Below, one piece after another: positions 20,346-32,050 of a stretch of 64,000 nt of DNA. This DNA is from Apodemus sylvaticus (Eukaryota; Chordata; Mammalia; Rodentia; Muridae). The position numbers and the translations under genes were made by a program. The first letter of the stretch is position 1. Each line of letters opens with the position of its first letter. Location: the NCBI RefSeq assembly GCF_947179515.1, contig NC_067483.1, positions 90,309,835 through 90,373,834 of the forward strand, given 5' to 3'. A model generated the notes under the pieces. The model worked only from the letters and a program-made list of their open reading frames with translations, had not been told where the DNA came from and ran no database searches.

Positions 20346-22545
20346 TGGTTACAACAGGGGTTGGAAAATCCACACGGAGATGTTTGAGTTCCACTGAAGA
20401 ATTTGGAACGTTTCCAGTCTTTGGTGGGAGGAGTAAGGGTTCAGCAGGGCCTCCGGTGTCTGAGCTGCTGTGGATGCTTCTGTGTGTCTGAGTGTAGCGA
20501 TGGTGGCAGGGTAGTCCGGCCTTGCAGCCGTCTCTTCCTCCTGGCACCCTGTCCGACAGTTCTCCAGGGACCCGGCCATGGATCTGCTAATCTGCCAAGG
20601 TGGGCAGTCAAGCCTTCTATCACCCCACACCCGGTCACCATCCTGCTGCCTCTGAAGCACATAGCCTTCCCATGTGTTTGTTTCTTTCTCTGTGAGCCTA
20701 GGCCAGTGGTGAGTCCCTAGGCACCTGGTAGGCTCATGGGACAGGAAGTCCCATGGTTGTGGGGTGTTAGGGTTCACCGGGATAGCATGAGAAGGCTTTT
20801 GATGAACATGAAACATGATTACTACCTGGATGTGTAGAAGGAGGCACTTTCCCACGCACCTGTGGCCGCTTTCTCCCTTTGCCTGCCTAACTAGAAAAGG
20901 TCGTCAGGAGATGCTCTGCATAATATAAAAATGCTTCCCTGTGAGTCCTGACTCTGTGGAAGCTCATTTTGTGGAAACCTGAGGTGAGGCAGCTGGACAA
21001 GCTGTTTTGCTGCAAAGTGAGATGTGCCCGTCTATCCTGCCCCCCTCACCCCCCCTGGAGCATCCAGAGGATAGTCAAGTCTAGATTTGGAGAAGGTCCT
21101 TGCACTGCTGAAAGGAACTTCAAAATAGCTGTCGGCCCAAGCCCAGTTGGCCCTTTCTGGATGCTGACAGGGTCCCAGGAAAAGAGGAATTAAACATTTG
21201 AGTCAAGCAAGTCCTTGCAGGTGCTGAGAAGGCTCGTGAGGCAGGGGCTTTGTGTGTCCCATGCTCTGCCTCCCTGTGAGCCAGCAGAGTCTTTCTGTTG
21301 TGGGAGCACACGGGTGTGAGGGCTCGGCCTCCGCGTGCTTCGCTCAGATCCTGGGATGAGCTAGGAGTTTGCCTTTGGATCTAACACAAGTGGGACTGAC
21401 GGTTTGGTAGTGCCATGCGATGTCTTGGCAAGAAACAGGTGGCTTGTGTTGCAGAGGAAAACTATAAAAATATCTCATGATGGTAAGTCTGTGATGGTGT
21501 GTTGGGCCTGCATTCATGGTCATGCTCCGTTGAGTGCATCCTGTGGGGATCGGGTTGGACTCAGTGTCTCTCAGTGCTTGTATTTGCTGATCAATGCCTC
21601 CTCTTACCTCTAGCTACTTGTTGAGTTGAATGCAGCTATCAGACATCTGTAGGCTGTTGATTGATCATGGGATCCCTACTTCCTCATGAATGACAGGAAA
21701 TCCTCTATCTTTTGATCTCAAAGCCCTTCAGGAAGGCAGCCTGGCCTGAGGGTACCTTGCCGCTGCCTATCTGCTCTGCCCCTCAGACCTTGACCATGAG
21801 AGAGGGCTCCTAGAATTCCCCCATCTGATTTGAGAAAAAGTTCTTTCACATACAACCTGATCTTTAGGCTTTGAATTGCTAGCAAAGGGTCTTGTGTGGT
21901 TTTCTGAGGTAGCTGCACTTATCCATCCCCTTGAGAGTGGCTTTGCTGGAAATCTGCTGCTGCTTCTGCTGCTGTCATTTATATGTAAATGAGTGCACAG
22001 GCTCACACGATACTCCATACTCCAGCAGAAGGAAGACCTTGGTATCTAGTAGCTCCAGAAATGTCCCCATCTCTGCCCCAGCTGTCTTTGCATCTTGGCT
22101 GTGGCCTTACTCAGGGGCAGGTTCCTCTGAGTCTATTGCTGCTGCCACTCTTACAATTGGCCTTCCTTAGGTCCCTGCAGGCAGTGTGGGTACCAGAGAC
22201 CCTAATCAGAAGCTGAGCGGGTTACTGGTTTCTGCCTTCATGGTTTGTAGGCCTCTCACCTCCTGCATGCCTTGGCCTTCTAATACTTGGCATTTTCTCT
22301 GGTGCCTGCTGTGTTGATGTCGCTAAACTGGGTCATGTTCTCAGTGATACAGTGTGAGCTAACTTCCATGGAAATGTACAGGATTATAGCAAGCCCATTT
22401 CTATTGTTCCTTGAATTTATAGTGACACGATTGTCCCCCAAGTACTGTTTGTGGGTCAAGCTAAAATAGCTTTCTTAAAGTGACATGGCCACAACAGTGG
22501 TCCCAACGATAAGGTTAAAGCAATGTCTTCGTCCCCTCTGGGCAG
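20346..22545. other. Intronic unique stretch
   Basis: No repeats are recognised. The longest non-repetitive frame of the region (20349-20855, minus, 168 codons) has no recognisable domain, no membrane or signal segment and no supporting splice sites, and I treat it as chance. Confidence 0.4.
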
Positions 22546-22832
22546 TATGGTGGTATGAGAATGGCCCCTATGGACTCTTATGTGTGAATACTTGTTTCCC
22601 AGTTGGTAGAACTGTTTGAGCAGGATTAGGAGGTGTGGCCTTGTTGGAGGAGGCATGTCACGGAGGCGGGGTTTTAAAAGCCTGGTGCCATTTTGATTTA
22701 GTGCTCTCTGCCTCCTGGCTGAGATCAAGATGTGATCTCTTAGCGACTGACTGCTCCAGCGCCACGCCTGCCTACTGCCACAGTCCCTACCATGATAGTC
22801 AAGGACTCTGACCCTCTGAAACTAAGGCAGTT
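22546..22832 (+). mobile_element. MaLR/ORR-type LTR
   Basis: Motifs in order: TGGTATGAGAATGGCCCCTA, GGATTAGGAGGTGTGGCCTT, GTTGGAGGAGG, GCTCCAGCGCCACGCCTGCC and CCTCTGAAACTAAGGCAG. This is the usual order in rodent ORR1/MT-related LTRs. The 3' end lacks the polyadenylation segment. Confidence 0.55.
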
Positions 22833-22869
22833 TGATAGCCCCAGGGACATAAATTCACCCACCATAAAG

Positions 22870-23048
22870 TGGAATTCCAGCTCAACTGTTTAATGGCTTT
22901 GTAGGGGAACGGGCTTGTCTCTGTCTCTTCTTCTTTATCTGTAAAGTGGGATGGTGCCATATCACAAGACTATTACAACAGTTAAATGACTTCATATGAA
23001 GAAAAGCACTGGAAGAGCACCTGTTATATGGTAATTGAGCTAATGCGA
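22870..23048 (-). mobile_element. MIR SINE (old)
   Basis: The text TTCTTTATCTGTAAAGTGGG, TACAACAGTTAAATGACTTC and GAAAAGCACTGGAAGAGCAC follows the reverse-oriented MIR core and 3' end. It is well diverged, as expected for an ancient SINE. Confidence 0.6.
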
Positions 23049-23374
23049 CATTATCTTAACCACTAGCCTTCTTAGAGATATGATCTGTGGTCGGTCTGTC
23101 TTCACTTCCCTGCACTTTATGTTCTCTGTGCTTCCTACCGACCAGTGCAGACAGGAATGAGGGAGAGAGCATGCTATGCTGTCAGTCTCCACAGAGTGAT
23201 TCTGTGCCCCTGGAGGACAAGCACTCGGCTCTGCTCTGGGTCATCTCAGGTCATCTCTACAGATTAGCAGTGCAGTGTTGGGATTGCAGTAGCCTGACCA
23301 GAGACTGAAAGTATTCTGCAAAGCTTGTTTTTGTATGAATAAAACAGAAAGACTCAAACAGAAGGAAGCACTTG

Positions 23375-23560
23375 ACAAGTGTGTCTGTGCATGGTGTGTG
23401 AGTGCATGCATGCCACAGCACACATGTGGTACACGTGTGGGGGTGCAAAACACGTTTATGGAGTCGGCTCTTTTTGTGGGCTCTGGGGATTGAACACAGG
23501 TCATTTATCTTGTGCAGTAAGAACCTTTATCTACATAACCTCCCTTGATCCCCTTTATTA
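23375..23560 (-). mobile_element. B3/B4-type SINE
   Basis: A TGTG-rich tail is followed by GGGCTCTGGGGATTGAACAC and AGGTCATTTATCTTGTGC, as in the reverse-oriented 5' part of rodent tRNA-derived SINEs. Confidence 0.5.
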
Positions 23561-23611
23561 TTTATAAAGTGTCTTTCTTTCCATCCCCACTACCAGCATC
23601 TAAGTCAGGCA

Positions 23612-23634
23612 GCAGCAGTAGCAGCAGCAGCAGC
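23612..23634. repeat. Short (CAG)n run with one TAG
   Basis: CAGCAGCAGTAGCAGCAGC is directly visible. It is intronic and far from any exon, so no polyglutamine is implied. Confidence 0.9.
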
Positions 23635-23844
23635 TATTGGGTAGACCGATGGGTAGAAAGGATGATAAGAGGTGCTGGTGTCTGGCTTGGATTTGAACCT
23701 TGCTGATCTTTGGAGTGGCAGCCCTGTGGGTCACTGGGATTTTGTTTACACTGATGAAGGTACAATGCAATTATGGCTTGTGTCTACAGGACGAGAAAGT
23801 AAGAGGTTCTTTTCAGTTTTTTAATCTTCATCTGTTCTCCCATT

Positions 23845-23945
23845 TAGCCTTTAACTGAGCACTTACTATGTGTAAGGACTGCAGTAGGTCTGAGACTAGA
23901 AATATGAATAAGATAATCACTGGTCCTTGAGGGGCTCATTTCTGT
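23845..23945 (+). mobile_element. L2/MIR-like fragment
   Basis: CTGAGCACTTACTATGTGTA, followed by AGACTAGAAATATGAATAAG and CTTGAGGGGCTCA, matches the widespread 'gagcacctactatgtgcc' block of ancient mammalian repeats. Confidence 0.5.
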
Positions 23946-23989
23946 GTGGCATGGTAAGTCAGCACAGGTAAACATATCAAGCTCCCACA

Positions 23990-24160
23990 GTCTGATTAGC
24001 TTAAACAGTGGATGTGTGTTGTCTTGTTTTTCTGGAGGTTGGACATGTCTAAGACGTTGGCCTGTTGGGTGCTGGTGAGGGTTCCCTTCCTGGCTTGTAG
24101 ACAGCTGCCTCTCACCACGGGCCTTCCTTGTTGTGTGTCCAGGGCAGTGCAGGGGAGTGG
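23990..24160 (-). mobile_element. MST/MLT1-like LTR fragment
   Basis: TTCTGGAGGTTGGACATGTC, GGTGAGGGTTCCCTTCCTGG and CTTGTAGACAGCTGCCTCTC follow the inverted 3' part of MaLR LTRs. Ends are uncertain. Confidence 0.45.
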
Positions 24161-25012
24161 GGCAGGAGAGACATCTCACTGGGTGCCTATTCTACAAGGA
24201 CTCAGTCCTGTCAGGTTTGGGCCTCACTTTTATGGTTTTGTTTAACCTTAATTGTTTGGTGAAGGTTCTGTCTCCAAGTCAGAACTGAGGGCTGAGACTC
24301 TTGTTAGGGATTCAGAGGGAAGCAGCTCACTTGTGAGCAGATTCCCAAGGAAGAAAAGAAAGCATGGATTCTGACAGAAAGCAGTGATGAGAGCTCAGAG
24401 CTCTCATCCCAACTGAGGGGAATCGGTGATGGTTTCTGGGAGATGGACGGTGCCACCTCTGTTCTCCAGAGAGCAGTGGCTCTGTGGAGAAGGAGAATCA
24501 ATAGGACCAGAGGTGTATTCACCCGAAGCTGAGTATGTTTGCATGTGGGGTGTTGGGAAAAAGCTACGTAGCATTCATTGACCTACTCAAGCCTATCTCT
24601 GAATTACTCATCAAACATTTCCCGAGATCAACTCTGCAGGCAGACGCTGACTGTGGGGTCCAGAGAAGGTATGGAGGCTCATATTCGCAGTTCCCTAAAT
24701 TGTAGGGCCACTGTGTTTGCTCTAGCCTAATCCACCGACCGCTAGACACTCACATTGTTTGATTACAGCTGCTGGACACTGAAAGTCAATCACAGGTGGC
24801 TCCCTGGGCTTTGCAGGGGGCCCAGCCTTGCTTAGGTCAGGTAAATACTGAATTATTATGAGGACTTAGCCTGAGGAGAGGTGACAGGCTAATAGCCAGA
24901 GTAATAGCAGGCCACCTCTGATTGTACTTTTAAGTCGTTTCGAATTTATCATCTGTGGGGCATTTTCTTATCTCTAGTCAAACACTCCCTTTGCATTTCC
25001 TCCTGCTTCCTG
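24161..25012. other. Intronic unique stretch, candidate element near 24830-24960
   Basis: Repeat-free. The 24830-24960 part holds AATACTGAATTATTATGAGG and CAGGCTAATAGCCAGAG, an AT-balanced texture that could be conserved. No direct evidence of function. Confidence 0.3.
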
Positions 25013-25013
25013 A

Positions 25014-25112
25014 TTCTCTTCCTCTTCCCCCTCCTTTTTCTCCTCCTCCTCCTCCTCTTCCTCCTCCGCTTCCTTTTCCCCTTCTTCCTCTTTCTCTTCC
25101 TCTGTCTCTACT
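25014..25112. repeat. Polypyrimidine (CTT/CCT) tract
   Basis: Roughly 100 bp of nearly pure C/T on the + strand. It is a mirror-like homopurine-homopyrimidine tract able to form triplex DNA. Confidence 0.9.
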
Positions 25113-25185
25113 CCCGCCTACAACTGAAGAGAAAACAGGGCATGTGAATAACTGTGTAGCCAGGCTAGATTGGGCTGCACTGTAA

Positions 25186-25320
25186 GGTATCTGCTGCCGT
25201 GGTCCCTACCATGATGGTCATGAACTCTAATGCTCTGAAGCTGCAAGCCACCAGGAAATTCTTCTCTAAGTCGCCTTGGTCATGGCCATAGAAAAGTATC
25301 TCTAACCGTCAATAACTCAG
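25186..25320 (+). mobile_element. 3' part of an ORR/MT-type LTR
   Basis: CATGATGGTCATGAACTCTA, TGCTCTGAAGCTGCAAGCC and CGCCTTGGTCATGGCCATAG resemble the end of the LTR type seen at 22546-22832. It begins where that copy is cut off, so the two might be parts of one family, but they are not adjacent. Confidence 0.45.
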
Positions 25321-26019
25321 ACTCGAAGTCCTTTTGTTAGCTAAGGATCTTGTGAAGATTTTTGGAGGAGGTGGTGGCTGAATCCAGCCTGGTCTAACCC
25401 TAGTGTCTGCCTCTGTCTGTGAACACATCCCACTCGTTCATAGCCTCTCTACAGACCAGCCTCTGCAGGCTCTAAACTACCCCCAAGGCTGCCTGTGATG
25501 GGGTGGGAACATCGGTGTGCACACTTCCCCAAAGAGGTTCTAATTGGTGCTTTCAGCAGACCCTCCTGTGGCTTCAGTAGGGAAAGGGGAAGGGGGCTCA
25601 GAAAAAAAAAAACCATCTAAGCTGAAACTGTGGCCAAGCTGCAGAGAGAGATTGTACAGAGAAGGAAACAGTTTCTACGACGGGGAAGTGATTTCTCCCT
25701 GTTATGGCCTTTCTCTAGAGGTTTTGCGCAGACCTACCTTTGACATCGGGTCTGGGGTGTCCCGGGAGAAGATAGTCCAGCAGGAAGGCAAATGGTTTTG
25801 GTTGAAGAATCCACCAGTGAGGGCTGCTCTTTCAACTTCATCCTGATGCACCCTGGCAGTAGGAAGGAGTTCAGATGTCTCCTCTGCCAGGAAGCAGTGT
25901 CTCTAGGCTTTAAAGGAGGAGATGGGTCTAGAACAGGTGGGGCTGTCTGCAAGCCCTGGGGCCTGCCATGCACCAGGTGCTGCCGGAGGAAAGATGGAAG
26001 AGTTAGAGATGAATGACAG
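25321..26019. other. Intronic unique stretch
   Basis: I see no repeat or gene. Confidence 0.4.
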
Positions 26020-26310
26020 GCAGGCCCCAGACTCCCGAGCTGATGGAAAATAATGAGCGGAAAATATTCATCTTCATATTTTTTCCTCCGAAGATGTGGA
26101 CAGTATGAGAAATATTCCAATAAATGTGCAAAAGCAACGCTTTTGTCTCCACTATCTCCGTAATCCAGCATGCTCTGATGACATATTGAAGCATTACATG
26201 TTTATGACTGTGATTATGCTGCCGTTTCCAGCAATGAAACTGATGGTTTCGTTGAATATGAAGAAAGTTGGGTTTGCCTCATTTTTTTTTTCTGGGTGCT
26301 GAAATGAATA
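26020..26310. promoter_or_regulatory. Candidate conserved non-coding element
   Basis: A 290-bp repeat-free block with many homeodomain/POU-like and MADS-like AT cores (GGAAAATAATGAGC, ATTCCAATAAATGTGCAAAA, GAATATTAGGAAGCTAATGA). It contains no simple repeats apart from one T run. It stands out from its repeat-rich surroundings. Inference only. Confidence 0.25.
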
Positions 26311-28700
26311 TTAGGAAGCTAATGAGTGTCTCTACCACGTGGATCTGTGCCCCCAACCCAGGCCTTTTGAGTTTGAAGCATTAAAGCACTGTGTCTCCAT
26401 CATCACCTTCACGCTGGTGTGCCCTGAGAGCAGGGTGGTGTGTGATGTCACAGCTGCCACAGAGACTCTCGTGACCTCTCAACTGGAGTTTCCTCAGGGC
26501 ATCGCTCCTCTTTCTTCAGACAACTGGGGAATAACAGGAGAAGCTTGCTGTCAGGGTCTGGACCATGAGCTCCACCATGCTAACCAGCTTGTCTATGTGC
26601 TATCCAGCCCCCCAATGCACCCCTCAATCTCCTGGGTAATGTATTTGACATGCATACGAGCTGGAAAGGGCTACTTTCAGTTTCCCTCAAATACACAGGC
26701 CCCTCTCTGGCTTTGGGAGGTGTCTCCCACTTCTATGGCAGATTCGGGCCTTGTGCTTGACTGAGTAATGTCAGTAAACCTTTCCCCTTCACACGCCGCC
26801 TCCTTTGGGAGGTCACTCTCCGCTTGTTTCTCCCCCTCTTCATCTCTCTGTCTGCCTCTGGGGTGCTCTTCCATCCTCCTGAGGCTTGGCTAAGGGCCAT
26901 GAGTAGTCAGCTGCCAGGCTCAAGGCTGGTTGGTAGGACAGGCCCTGTCTGGCATTGCTCAGAGCACCACGGTTGGCACCATCTCCAGCCACACAGCGGG
27001 TGATGTTTGGGGATTCTGAGCCAGGATGTACGACCAGATGTACCTAGAAGGTGATGCTGTGGCCTTGGATTCTGTGAAGGGAAAGAAGCTTACCTTGAGA
27101 TGACTAGCAGGGATTTCAGGAGCTGGTTAAAAGGAAAAGCCCAAACCTGCCTCCCTGATTGGTTAGTCATAGGGGGATTTATAGCAGGGGATGAGGGGGG
27201 AGCTGTTTGTTCTGTGGATGGTGAGGGGTTTCGGGGCTCTTTTGTACCATGTAGACAGCTACCATGTCTCTTCACAGATGGGGAGTTCCTTCCTTCTGGC
27301 AAGTTCTTTTCTCTAATAGGGGCCTTTGAGCTTGTGATGTTTCAGGGCCATTGACTGGACAAACCGACTGCTTGTGTGTACAAGTCCAGTTTTGAAAGCC
27401 TGGTTCTAAGCCATTTTTGGTGGATTCTGGAAGTCTTTACAGAAAAAAAAAATAGCTCAAGTAAGGAGTTTGCACCCCACTGGCTCCAGATCTTAGCAGA
27501 CATCATGAACTCCCGGGTGCAGGGGCCCAGACTCAGCAGTGCTGTGGTAGGTAGCAGCCCAGGGTGTGGTCCACTGGTTTCTCCGAGCCAGACTCACGTG
27601 GACACTCAGGGCAGGTGTAATGAGGAAGCCTTCCTGTTCCCCCCCTTCACACTCATGAGCAGACATTTTGTCCAGGGCTCTGCTGTGAGACATCAAAGTC
27701 AACCTGGAAGCAAAATGAGGGTGAAGGAGTTAATGATCTACCTGAGAATATTAACTTGCCACTTGAGAGGCGTTTTAAGAAGCGGACAATTGATACTTGT
27801 CTTGCTTAAGACCTTATAATTTTGAAAAAAAAATGAGAGTTTGGAAACTTGGTGTATAAGCAGTCCTCCACGAGTTCCACAGTCAGGGATTCAGTCAATT
27901 GGAGATTGAAAATATCAGGGGAAAAAATGAATCACGACTGAGCATGTATATACATGTTTTTTTCCTTGTCACTATGCCTAAACAATACAATGTGACAGAC
28001 ATTTGCACAGCACTTGAACTGTATTAGGTATTTCTAGTAATACAAAGAAGATTTAAAGTATACATTAGGACGTGCATAAACTGTATGCAAATACTGTGCC
28101 TGTTTTCATAAGTATCTTGAGTGTCCACAGATTTTGCTATCAAGGTGGGGAATGGTCCCAGAACCAGTCTCCCAGGGAGGCTGGGGCATGGATACCATCC
28201 TATGTTAGCAGACAAACAAACCACCTCTGCCCAGTAGAAGTTGTCTTCATCTATGTTAAAAATGCCTTTGCCGATGAGACATCACAGAAACATGAGACAG
28301 TTCCTTGGTTATGTCTTTCATAGATTCATGTTAGGATCACTGAGAATTTACTGTGTGACAGCAATATGCCAGATTCCATGTCTCCCAGATAGGCCAGCTC
28401 AGGGCTGAGGTATTTAGTCAGGAAGGAATTCTATCACTTAATATGGGGATGCATGATGCTGGATGTGTTCTGGGGTTCAGGGGTAGAAAAGATAGGCTCC
28501 AACTTGTTTGAAGAGGGAGATGTTTGTGGTGCAGGTGACTTTGGGGTTAGGCCATGAGAAATTTGTAGGGTTTCAGCATCAGGGATATAAACTGACAGCT
28601 GCAAACCTCAGCCCTGCAGGGCCGAGCTTAGATCATGTTCACCGGCAGGGAAGGACCTTGCTGTGGACAAGTGTCTCCAGAGGGTTCATGTACGACAGGC
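26311..28700. other. Intronic unique stretch
   Basis: No confident repeats. Frames such as 26339-26764 (+, 141 codons) and 27376-27819 (+, 147 codons) have no recognisable domain and are treated as chance. Confidence 0.4.
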
Positions 28701-28708
28701 TTAGTTGC

Positions 28709-28750
28709 TAGCCTGTGACACTATTGTGTTAGCCTGTGACACTATTGTTA
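28709..28750. repeat. 21-bp tandem duplication
   Basis: TAGCCTGTGACACTATTGT occurs twice, 21 bp apart, directly visible. Confidence 0.9.
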
Positions 28751-28754
28751 AGTG

Positions 28755-29032
28755 AAGGAAGATTCAGAGTGGAGCTTAGTAGGAGGAAGTCAGGCCGTTG
28801 GCATGCTCACAGCGAGGGTATAAAGACCCACACGCTGCCTGTTTGCTTTCTGGCTGTCTGAGGTGAACAGCCTTACTTTTCCACATACTCCCCAGCATGC
28901 CGTGCGGTCACACCACAGGCCCCAAAGCATGAGATCCAGCTGAGCCTCTGAAACCATGAACCCAAATAAACCTTTCTTCCTTTCGAAGCTGATGACCTCA
29001 AGTGTTTTGTCACAAGTCATGGAACAGTAACA
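28755..29032 (+). mobile_element. MaLR (MT-like) LTR
   Basis: CTTTCTGGCTGTCTGAGGTG, AACAGCCTTACTTTTCCACA, CCAAATAAACCTTTCTTCC and GTGTTTTGTCACAAGTCATG give the usual 3' half of a rodent MaLR LTR with its AATAAA-type signal. Confidence 0.55.
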
Positions 29033-29129
29033 ATGCTAAACTGTGCTTACATTTGGGGGGGCGTGCTGGAGACATTGTACTCCATGAAAACCATGACTGC
29101 TCGTTCTCTTTTGTTTGCTCGATGACAGG

Positions 29130-29235
29130 TGCTTTCCTGTGTGTTAGCTCATTTAAACTCACCAGAACCTGAGAATCAGTTTTCATTCCCATTGCCAGAT
29201 GGGGAAATTGGGGTGAAGTGAGGTTAAAGGACCTT
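29130..29235 (+). mobile_element. MIR SINE (old)
   Basis: TGTGTTAGCTCATTTAAACT, CACCAGAACCTGAGAATCAG, CCAGATGGGGAAATTGGGG and GGTTAAAGGACCTTA follow the MIR core in order. Confidence 0.6.
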
Positions 29236-29504
29236 ACAGTTCCTTAGAACCAGGATAGGGGGCGCTAGGGGCCCAGTGTGAGACATCCGCTCCTGGAGTG
29301 CATGGATGGTCCCTTGCCTCACCACCTCCAGAGGGATCCAGTCCTGGGAGCCTCGGTGTCAGCAGGGACGATGGCTTTACTGTTCCTCCACAAATTTCAT
29401 CTTCCCACTGTGGTTTAAACCCAGCCCAGAGGGAGTCAAGACCAAAGCTCAAGAGAAAAGAAAGCCTAGACAGGAATTTCTCTTTTAAAAATGTTTAAAA
29501 TAAT

Positions 29505-29506
29505 AA

Positions 29507-29540
<34 letters not shown>
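29505..29540. repeat. (TTA)n microsatellite
   Basis: About 11 uninterrupted TTA/ATT units, directly visible. It lies at the 3' end of the B3 SINE that follows on the minus strand and probably grew from its tail. Confidence 0.95.
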
Positions 29541-29732
29541 GCCTATGGATGTTTTACCTGCCTGTATGTCTGTGCACTGTCCACCAGGGTAAGAAGAGGC
29601 CATTGGATAGATGTACTATTTCTTAGAACTAGCGCTATAGACGGTTGGAAGTTGCTTTATGGGTCCTGGGAATTGAACTTGGATCCTCTGAAAGAGCAGC
29701 CAGTGCTCTTAACACCTGAGTCCCATAAGCAG
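29541..29732 (-). mobile_element. B3-type SINE
   Basis: TTTTACCTGCCTGTATGTCT, AAGAAGAGGCCATTGGAT, GGTCCTGGGAATTGAACTTG and AGAGCAGCCAGTGCTCTTAA are B3 motifs in reverse order. Confidence 0.7.
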
Positions 29733-31719
29733 GAATTCTTACTCCCCAATCTCCAAAAACCATTTTCTCTAGAGCTGGTTGGTGAGCTACCTCGGGAGGC
29801 TTTTGAGTGAGGGGCCTTTTGGAGCCAGCCTGGAGGGGGTGGGGCTACACCTCAGGGAGACGTTTTAGGTTTTGAGGGAGGAAGGGAGGTTAGGTGGGAG
29901 CAAGTCCATGCTGCTGTTCAGAGAGTAGAGACCAGAGATGCTGCCTACACACAGCTCCCTTAGCCAAGCCCAGATGTTTGCAGGGGAAGGTTAGCAGCCC
30001 TGACTGGGTAGGCAGTCTGGTTGCTACCATGGGCAGGGCAGACTGGAGCAGGGACTTGGAGATTGCTACCCTGGAGGAGGTCTTCTTGCTGCTGTGAAGA
30101 CCTGTAGGTGCTGAGGCATCTACATTAAGAAGGACTGTAAGAAGAGGACCGAAGTGAGAACCAGGTAAGCAGCCACAGCCCGAGGTGTCTTGTACAGGAT
30201 CAGTTAGAAGTGGGATCATTAACTGTAACTAAGAAGTGAGGTAGGAAGGAAGCTTATGTGGATGGTGAGTTTGTCTGAAGCATTCTGTTCGGACTTGGAA
30301 GTACTCCAAGCACTTCCCAGTGAAGTGTTGGGTTATAGATAAGGATTGAGCAGTCTTCTCAAGGGAAGCTTGCATGGACCTCCAAGGTGCTTTGGGAGAG
30401 TGGAGGCCCTGGGTTCCAATCTCTGCTCGTTCTTTGAGCAAGCCTGTGCACTTGACCATGTCTTTGATCCTTCTCTGCCTCAACCTCGTGATGAGAAACC
30501 AAGGGAATATTCGGAGCTCGGTGAGGAGGCAGGCTAGACAGTGTAACCTAAACTGGGGACAAGAGAGCCATGGGTGACTGGCCGCTAGTAGGACTCTGCA
30601 GAGGAGGTGGTGGGAGGATTAGAGCAGCCTTCTGTCAGAGCTTCTTAGTGACTTTGGAGACAGCAGTTTCATTATTGTTTCATGAATGCTGCTTCAACAG
30701 GACTTAGCCTGCTTGGCATCGCCACAGCGTCCAATTATGTTTCTCTTACAGAGTTGTGTCTGTGCAGATTTAATAACCAATTACTCATATTAACTTTGTT
30801 TTCTTTAAGTAAGAGGACTACCCTGTAGAGGAGCAGAGAGAGGAGATGCATTATAAAGGAGTGGGGTAGGGGAAGATGGCAGACAGGAACTTGTGGTGGT
30901 TCCCACGGCATCTGTTTTCCTTTGAACTTCCAAACTCCTAGAGCTGGGCATTAGAAAGAGGGCAGAACGCTCTGAACTTGGAAATTGTCCAGGCTGTCTC
31001 AAGGAAGGAGTCTGCTGGCCTCCCCTTTCAGGCAGCCTTCTGGATGGCAGGCCGGCCAGGTTAGCAGCCTTTGATGTTCTGGGACCATCCATCATGGTTA
31101 AAGTTGGGTCGTGGGGTCTGGAGAAGCTTGGGGTGAGATGAGAATCTTAATGGAGTTGGAGTTTGACTCTCAGTGGGGAGAACTAAGCTTTGTCCTTGGC
31201 AGCCTTTCAAGGGGCAACCTTCCTCGGAGACACGGTTTGTGAGCAGCTCTTTCGCTGTGTGCACAGACTTGTTTGTTTATCGATAATTAAGGCTGAATTG
31301 GTGCTCAGGAAAGGATGTCCCCTCACAAAGTGCGCCACCTGCCCATGCTCAGTGTGCCGGACTGTGGGACAACAGAGCACCCTCCAAATCTGCCTTTCAT
31401 TTCCTTGAGAACGTCCCTCAAGGTAAGGGGAGCCATTTCTAGCCCTCCGGCAGTCTGTCTATGCCCCATGCATAAGACTGATCTTCGCCATTGAGGCTTT
31501 AGCTCATGTTCTTGCCTGTCTTTCTGGGCAGGTCCAGCTGCCCTCGTGCACTCTTGGAGAGGGCAGCTCTAAATGCTGAACAGATGTGAAGAAAGCCATG
31601 ATGCACATTCTGTTTTTGTTGTTTGAAGGAGTCCGGCTTACACATTTGGGTTTGAGTTTTTGAAGTTGGGAACATGGGGCTTGGAGGTGGTTGGGCAGAG
31701 GTTCTCCTGTGCAGTGGGC
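29733..31719. other. Intronic unique stretch
   Basis: No repeat recognised. About 30650-30810 is AT-balanced and repeat-free (AGATTTAATAACCAATTACT) and may be conserved non-coding DNA. No gene. Confidence 0.4.
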
Positions 31720-32050
31720 TGTGCTCCCGTTCTTTTTTTTTTTTTTTAATTAATTTATTTTTTGTTCGATATATTTTTTATTTACATTTCAAATGATTTC
31801 CCCTTTTCTAGCCCCCCACTCCCCGAAAGTCCCATAAGCCCCCTTTTCTCCCCCTGTCCTCCCACCCACCCCTTCCCACTTTCCCGTTCTGGTTTTGCCG
31901 AATACTGCTTCACTGAGTGTTTCCAGAACAAGGGGCCACTCCTCCTTTCTTCTTGTACCTCATTTGATGTGTGGATTATGTTTTGGGTATTCCAGTTTTC
32001 TAGGTTAATATCCACTTATTAGTGAGTGCATATGGTGTGCTCCCGTTCTT
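31720..32050 (-). mobile_element. 5'-truncated L1 insertion with 15-bp target duplication
   Basis: The minus-strand element starts (its 3' end) as a poly-T after the duplication, then gives the L1 3' untranslated region and a short end of ORF2. The 15-bp direct repeats TGTGCTCCCGTTCTT at 31720-31734 and 32036-32050 match exactly. The 3' UTR text (TCATTTGAAATGTAAATAAA in reverse) is rodent L1, and resembles rat L1 as I know it. Only about 290 bp were inserted, so no functional ORF remains. Confidence 0.85.

Noticed and set aside
20349..20855. 168-codon minus-strand frame
   Set aside because: No recognisable domain, signal or membrane segment, and no splice or promoter context.
23612..23634. 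CAG repeat as a polyglutamine coding tract
   Set aside because: It lies deep in an intron, contains a TAG and has no exon signals.
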